Assembly (NCBI GenBank): GCA_964519245.1
Contig: CAZFLK010000004.1
Coordinates: 1-64,000, forward strand
From: JAYPEY01 sp964519245
Lineage (GTDB): Bacteria > Verrucomicrobiota > Verrucomicrobiia > Limisphaerales > JAYPEY01
Length of the DNA stretch: 64,000 bases
Reading direction: 5' to 3'
The notes under the pieces are model-generated. The model searched no databases. It saw only the letters and a program-made list of their open reading frames with translations, and had not been told where the DNA came from. The translations under genes and the position numbers were made by a program. Shown in pieces: positions 60,801 through 64,000 of the stretch (position 1 is the stretch's first letter; every line of letters begins with the position of its first letter).

Positions 60801-63754
60801 CCGAAGGTCTCGTCGTTCTCGTAGAGGGTGTCCCCATTGATCTGCAGGGTGATGATCTGGTTCGTCACTCCCGGCCGGAAGGTCAGCGTTCCGGATTTGG
60901 CGACATAATCGCCCGTTAGCCCGTCCGCTTTGGCCGTCAAATTCGTGGTCGCATACTCAACCGTAATGTCGCTCGCGCCGGCCTTGGTGAGTTTTACATC
61001 GACGACCACATCCCGCAGCCCGGAGTTTCCTTCGAGCAACTGCAACGGTTCGATGGCGAGGCGTGGTTCATCGTCCAAAATCGTGCCGACACCATGACCA
61101 TCCAACACCGAGCTGAATACGGCGTTGGTGAGGAAAAGGGCGAAGGTTTCGTCCGCCTCCAGCAAATTGTCTCCCAGGATGTCCACCTGAACGGTCAAGT
61201 TCGTCTGTCCCGGATTCAAGGTGGCAACGCCATTGGTCGGAAGATAGTCCAGCCCCGCGAGGGCGGTCTCGTCCGAAGTATAGAAGAAGACGGAAACCGT
61301 GTTGGTGCTGACTTCAGAGATGGAAAGATCGAACACGACGCTGTTGGTCCCGCCCGCGTCGGCTTCCGTGACGCTGACGTCCGTTACGCTCCAGACCGGC
61401 CCGTCGTCGTTCAGAATCTCACCCACGCCCGTGTCATCGATGATCTGGGCGTCCGTGGCGTTGAAGATGCTCACCAAAAAGGTTTCATTCTGCTCTTCAA
61501 GCTCGTCGCCGTTTACCGGGACGAGGATGGACTTGCTGGTTTCACCCGGCACAAAAACCAGGGTTCCGGCCGCCGGACGGTAGTCCACCACGGGATTGGC
61601 GTTGCCGCCCGCAGTGGAATAACTGACGCTGATGAACTGGCTCACCGGCTGGGACAACGTCACCGTGAAAACGGCGTTGGTCGTTCCGCTGTCACCTTCC
61701 TGGACCGCTGCATCCGTAATCGCGATGTCGGGCACCACGTTGGTCGAGGTGCCCCACACATCCAATTTGGCGTAATCCAAGGTTCCCACTCCGCCGAAAC
61801 CGCGGTCGGCAACCCGAAGCGACCACGTTCCAGCCGCCAATTCGCCCCAGTTCCGGACGGTCATGAGCTTCCAGCCGTTGTAATCGAAGAATGGCGTAAA
61901 GTCGGTCTCTGCCAGCCGGCTGACCATGCCGCTGGGAGAGATCAAGTCAATCTCCAGATCGCCGGCTGACGAGTGGGTGGTGTCGATCGTGAGCGTCACA
62001 TGCTCAACTCGAAAGTCCTGAGCCTGGACGTCGAAATTGACCGAAACGCCCGTTGCCGCCAGATCGGGGATGGCGAGGTTGAGATTCGTCTGCACCGCGG
62101 AAACCACCAGATGCTCGGGGAGGTTCGTCCAGGTTTGAGCCATCGCGACAGCCGCTCCCGCGTCGACCATGCCGGCGCCGTAGCTGTCGTGGAAATGGAA
62201 TCCGGCGGCGTTGTTGGTCCAACCGCGGTCAAATCGGTCGTTCTGCGCCGCAGTGCTCATCAGGATCTCCTGAACATCGCGCCAACCGAGGTTCGGGTTG
62301 GCTTCAAGCATCAACGCGACCACCCCGGAAACGACAGGAGCCGCCGAGGAAGTCCCATTGAAACCCTCCGTGTAATCAGCATCAAGAAGGTCGCCCCCGG
62401 CTCCGTCGTTGAAACCAGCGGTTCCGACCGTATCCGTGGTCGTCGTCGCATGGGTCAATCCACTCAGGGAGATCTCGCCGCCGGAAGGCGCGGAAACCAC
62501 CAAGGCCGCTCCCCGGTTGCTGTAGTCAGCCTTGCCGCCGCGGTTGTCCAACGCCCCGACCGCGACCGTATAGATCGAATTGGCGTAACCGTTGTAATTG
62601 ACGTTCTCCATGTCGAGGTCGCCGTTCCCTGCCGCAAAGACGAAGATATTGCCCAATCCGTTGCGCCCATTGGTGACGCCTTCCAACAAGGCGGCATCGG
62701 TAAGCGGACCGGTCGTTCCGAGGAAAATGCCGAAAGAAACCGGTCCCCAACTATTGTTGCTGACTTCAACCACCTGATTGCTGTGCAGCAGGACCGACGC
62801 GGTCGTGCTGTCCGAGGTGAACCCGGAAAGAAACCGCAACCCGACCATCTCGGAATTGAAGGCGACACCCGTGATGCCGATTCCATTGTTGCCGACACCG
62901 GAGGCCACACCCGCAACGGCAGTGCCGTGAGCGTCCGTCACCCCGTTGCCCGGCGAGGGATCGGAATCGAAGAAGTTGTAGTCGAAATCAATGATCGTGT
63001 TGGCGTTCACCAAAAGGTCCGGATGCGCGGTTTGCACCCCGGTATCCACCACCGAGATGGTGACGCCCTGCCCGGTGTAGCTGTCCCACAAATCCGTCAC
63101 ATTGATGTCCACGCCGAATGCGGCGTTGCTCTGCCCCGTGTTCAGGAGATGCCATTGATTGGTGAACAACGGATCGTTGGGAATCAACAAAGGTTGTTTC
63201 CAGGTCGCCAACAGGGGCTCAACGGCCAATACGCCGGGTTGTGATGCGAGGGCGTCGGAGAGCTCAAGCGCGGCGCCAACCTGTGCGCCGGTGAACAAAT
63301 GGAACCCCGGGGCATAGGCGACCGACTCCGTCGAACTGGCTCCAATCCGGGTCGCGACGGCGGCCGGATCTGTTCCCGGAGTCAAACGGGCCAACGCTGT
63401 CCGGGTGACAACGTGGCGCGAGAACTGGGTCCTCGGCGCCCCCTCAGGATAGATGACCAGATCCGCCCGCCCACCCGTCAGCGCCGCGATCCGATCAGCC
63501 TCTGCGCGCACCGCCTCGGCGTCCGCTTGGAGCGCGATGGTCCGCGAAGCGCCGACGCGGCGTTGATCGACCAGGTGAATTTCGTCCTTCGCGAGGCTGA
63601 AACGGACGGTTTGACCGGACCGGCGCAGGCTGAAGTTATCCTGCAGCGCGGCCCCGTGCGCCTCACCATGTATGCCCGCGACCAAGGTCGCGGCGCTCAC
63701 ACAGAGCATGCGAACGACGCGCCTCGCGAATCGGTTTTGAAAGAGGTTGCTCAT
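57845..63754 (-). CDS. Secreted subtilisin/kexin-like protease with P-domain, six Calx-beta repeats and DUF11 domains
   Basis: A 1969-residue secreted protein. A signal peptide (to about residue 35) is followed by an inhibitor-like propeptide (about 40-190). The S8 catalytic domain has Asp in 'TISVVDTGVQTAHPDL', His in 'DAHGTAVAGVASG', oxyanion Asn in 'VSNNSWGP' and Ser in 'FNGTSSAAPVVSGV', so it should be active. A kexin-type P-domain ends at '...LRVADRGFGGVGTLDY'. Six Calx-beta repeats follow, each with 'V.EGDSG' and 'NDDG'-like calcium motifs. Next come a DUF11 region, a second P-domain-like module ('FPADLDILLVGPNGT'), and another DUF11 repeat. The C-terminal ~50 residues ('YLIEASSDLIHWSPVGS', ending 'QRFYRVVRR') match the tail of the protein at the window edge. 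Start ATG 63754, not GTG 63763. Confidence 0.9.
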   Translation of the reverse strand: MSNLFQNRFARRVVRMLCVSAATLVAGIHGEAHGAALQDNFSLRRSGQTVRFSLAKDEIHLVDQRRVGASRTIALQADAEAVRAEADRIAALTGGRADLVIYPEGAPRTQFSRHVVTRTALARLTPGTDPAAVATRIGASSTESVAYAPGFHLFTGAQVGAALELSDALASQPGVLAVEPLLATWKQPLLIPNDPLFTNQWHLLNTGQSNAAFGVDINVTDLWDSYTGQGVTISVVDTGVQTAHPDLLVNANTIIDFDYNFFDSDPSPGNGVTDAHGTAVAGVASGVGNNGIGITGVAFNSEMVGLRFLSGFTSDSTTASVLLHSNQVVEVSNNSWGPVSFGIFLGTTGPLTDAALLEGVTNGRNGLGNIFVFAAGNGDLDMENVNYNGYANSIYTVAVGALDNRGGKADYSNRGAALVVSAPSGGEISLSGLTHATTTTDTVGTAGFNDGAGGDLLDADYTEGFNGTSSAAPVVSGVVALMLEANPNLGWRDVQEILMSTAAQNDRFDRGWTNNAAGFHFHDSYGAGMVDAGAAVAMAQTWTNLPEHLVVSAVQTNLNLAIPDLAATGVSVNFDVQAQDFRVEHVTLTIDTTHSSAGDLEIDLISPSGMVSRLAETDFTPFFDYNGWKLMTVRNWGELAAGTWSLRVADRGFGGVGTLDYAKLDVWGTSTNVVPDIAITDAAVQEGDSGTTNAVFTVTLSQPVSQFISVSYSTAGGNANPVVDYRPAAGTLVFVPGETSKSILVPVNGDELEEQNETFLVSIFNATDAQIIDDTGVGEILNDDGPVWSVTDVSVTEADAGGTNSVVFDLSISEVSTNTVSVFFYTSDETALAGLDYLPTNGVATLNPGQTNLTVQVDILGDNLLEADETFALFLTNAVFSSVLDGHGVGTILDDEPRLAIEPLQLLEGNSGLRDVVVDVKLTKAGASDITVEYATTNLTAKADGLTGDYVAKSGTLTFRPGVTNQIITLQINGDTLYENDETFGIRLFNATNAIILTDLTTVTIRNTVGDDPKPQLSVVSGGVTEGDTGTTQLPMTVQLNTPSGLPVVVNYLTGVATASVGRDYRANSGTLIFQAGDTMRTVNIDVIGDTTHEQDETFEFRLRNEIGATILQGVGVGTITDNDSAPTISIADAQVTEGDSGQATAMVTVNLSQVSGLAISADVAAADGTATTADGDYETVPATVTIPAGAQSAVIAIPINGDADPEADEVFTVTLSNPTFAVAGDMTADVTIVNDDGPIISITDATVTEGNTGSVMGQVTVNLSEAGMSQVSVNFATADGSATAPTDYVALVGPATLVFNPGETSKIISFQVNGDSDAESDETFEIVLASPVNATMSDSRGLVTIADDDTLVDLGVEVVADKEPAFQLHELTYSIAVTNHGAMFGAENVIVATQLAPTVEFVSATVPVASDDMAGMLTFQMGDVAASAENSDLQIVVRPTTLDAVDFTVMVSSDQPESDVANDTAMVNTTVDEPMVVVDNAKYSFQLVSESFAPANGSLDPGETVTLSLELQNTGTVRGTNIVATLVASSDVLPAGGAQSQSYGALADGAKAARDFTFTVDAAATGMVQINVSLADDAGAVTHDLGMATGTFALPAAQTPVVGAAVVIPDSGAASVSEVEITGLTDLVVNRIQVTLNDVNHTFPADLDILLVGPNGTGVVLMSDAGRGIDLVDVDLTFSDQAAEGLPRLEGIASGAYQPTDHVESETDTYPGAPAGPYATALSAFKGANPNGFWRLHVVDDATSDSGAITGGWSLSIDTVSPVGSSAGLSVSVTPAESALVLGNLQSYTVTVRNDGPSTASNVTLTGDIATGVELTPVMTTDVTFIPSVMHQPAINSAGDPFSVSLGSLVSGGSAEVTVRVQVNSIGALTNTFSVSADELDLNPADNTISAVIVARRTAVTKAVDSNPSDGFQIVMQTPDDGVYLIEASSDLIHWSPVGSVQAVNGELSFNDDRAGQAWQRFYRVVRR

Positions 63755-63810
63755 CAATGCCACAATATCGTTGAACGTGTCGCGCTGCGCGCGGCGTTCG
63801 TGGGGTTACA

Positions 63811-64000
63811 TCATTTCTCGCTGGTGCGGTAGAAGCGTTTGTCCTGGCCGGCCGCCTGCGTATCCTGGAAGGTGACAACGCCGTTCATCGTCTTGTTGGT
63901 CGCGACCGGCGTCCATGACTGGAGATCGGCTGACGCTTCCAGCACGTAGGTCACGCCCACCCGGCCGGCAACGCTGATCTGAAGCGGTTGACCAGGATCG
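63811..64000 (-). CDS. C-terminal end of a secreted protein (rest beyond window)
   Basis: The frame is open from the right edge to a TGA at 63813-63811, encoding 62 complete codons. It reads '...LQISVAGRVGVTYVLEASA' then 'DLQSWTPVATNKTMNGVVTF' and ends 'AAGQDKRFYRTSEK'. This is the same C-terminal module that ends the protease gene (Y-h-h-EAS-x-DL-x-x-W-x-PV ... RFYR). The module is common at the C-terminus of verrucomicrobial exported proteins; it may act in sorting or surface attachment (inference). It lies 56 bases upstream of the protease gene on the same strand. Its identity cannot be determined from this part. Confidence 0.8.
   Translation of the reverse strand, partial: DPGQPLQISVAGRVGVTYVLEASADLQSWTPVATNKTMNGVVTFQDTQAAGQDKRFYRTSEK

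Noticed and set aside
61973..63244. A 423-codon open frame on the plus strand
   Set aside because: It is antisense to the protease catalytic domain, whose triad and motifs are unambiguous, and the frame has no recognisable protein pattern.
1..64000. CRISPR arrays, insertion sequences, prophage or integrase genes
   Set aside because: I saw no spaced direct repeats, transposase or integrase motifs, or phage structural genes on either strand.

Overview
The window is GC-rich, gene-dense bacterial DNA, most likely from a Verrucomicrobiota chromosome (Pedosphaera/Limisphaerales-like). The evidence is a DUF1501 + PSCyt1/PSD1 (DUF1549/DUF1553) pair typical of Planctomycetota/Verrucomicrobiota, a pseudopilin with the 'FTLIELLVVIAIIAILA' start common in that group, futalosine-pathway menaquinone genes, and two secreted proteins that share a C-terminal '...RFYR' module common in verrucomicrobial exoproteins. 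No phage, insertion sequence or CRISPR array is visible, and the taxonomic call is inference.

Layout. 1-4.6 kb: the end of phosphoenolpyruvate carboxylase and a complete pyruvate carboxylase, two anaplerotic enzymes side by side. 4.6-9.6 kb: a small DUF6172 protein, a secreted sialidase-like protein, then a Ser/Thr kinase carrying a ComEA-like helix-hairpin-helix tail and overlapping a PAS hybrid histidine kinase. 9.8-14.6 kb: a Tat-exported DUF1501 protein and a 1111-residue PSCyt1/DUF1549/DUF1553 protein. 14.65-15.1 kb: a type II toxin-antitoxin pair. 15.2-22 kb: sulfur assimilation, with a cysteine desulfurase divergent from cysI-cysH-cysC-cysD-cysN. 22-26.5 kb: repeats, an oxidoreductase remnant, a Nif3-like protein, phosphatidylserine synthase, a DEDDy exonuclease, a protein joining GNAT-like and cyclic-nucleotide-binding domains, and tRNA-Leu(CAG). 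27-30 kb: a pseudopilin with a clear terminator, a sugar-nucleotide epimerase and a cell-wall amidase. 30-35.5 kb: menaquinone genes (UbiX-like, MqnP, MqnE, MqnA) with a glycosyltransferase between them; mqnC lies alone at 51.2 kb.

35.5-49.2 kb is the most distinctive region. Five minus-strand genes in a row encode a small DUF11-like secreted protein, a 912-residue DUF11-repeat protein, a 2006-residue outer-membrane barrel protein with DUF11/SdrD-B-like domains, a helical exported protein of unknown function, and an 859-residue CBM9-like/DUF11 protein. A terminator-like hairpin overlapping an alternative hairpin separates the second and third genes. I read this as a candidate cell-surface display or matrix system. 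49.6-51.1 kb holds a NarL-type response regulator coupled to a histidine kinase that has lost its middle, including the phospho-acceptor domain.

51-64 kb: mqnC, a membrane protein, biosynthetic arginine decarboxylase, a PpiD/SurA-like periplasmic chaperone, a lipoprotein, and a 1969-residue subtilisin-like protease with six Calx-beta repeats. The end of another secreted protein enters at the right edge.

Two copies of a palindromic repeat (about 22-nt arms) lie at 22.1 and 34.5 kb. Another hairpin and a degenerate A/T-rich repeat sit between the cys genes.
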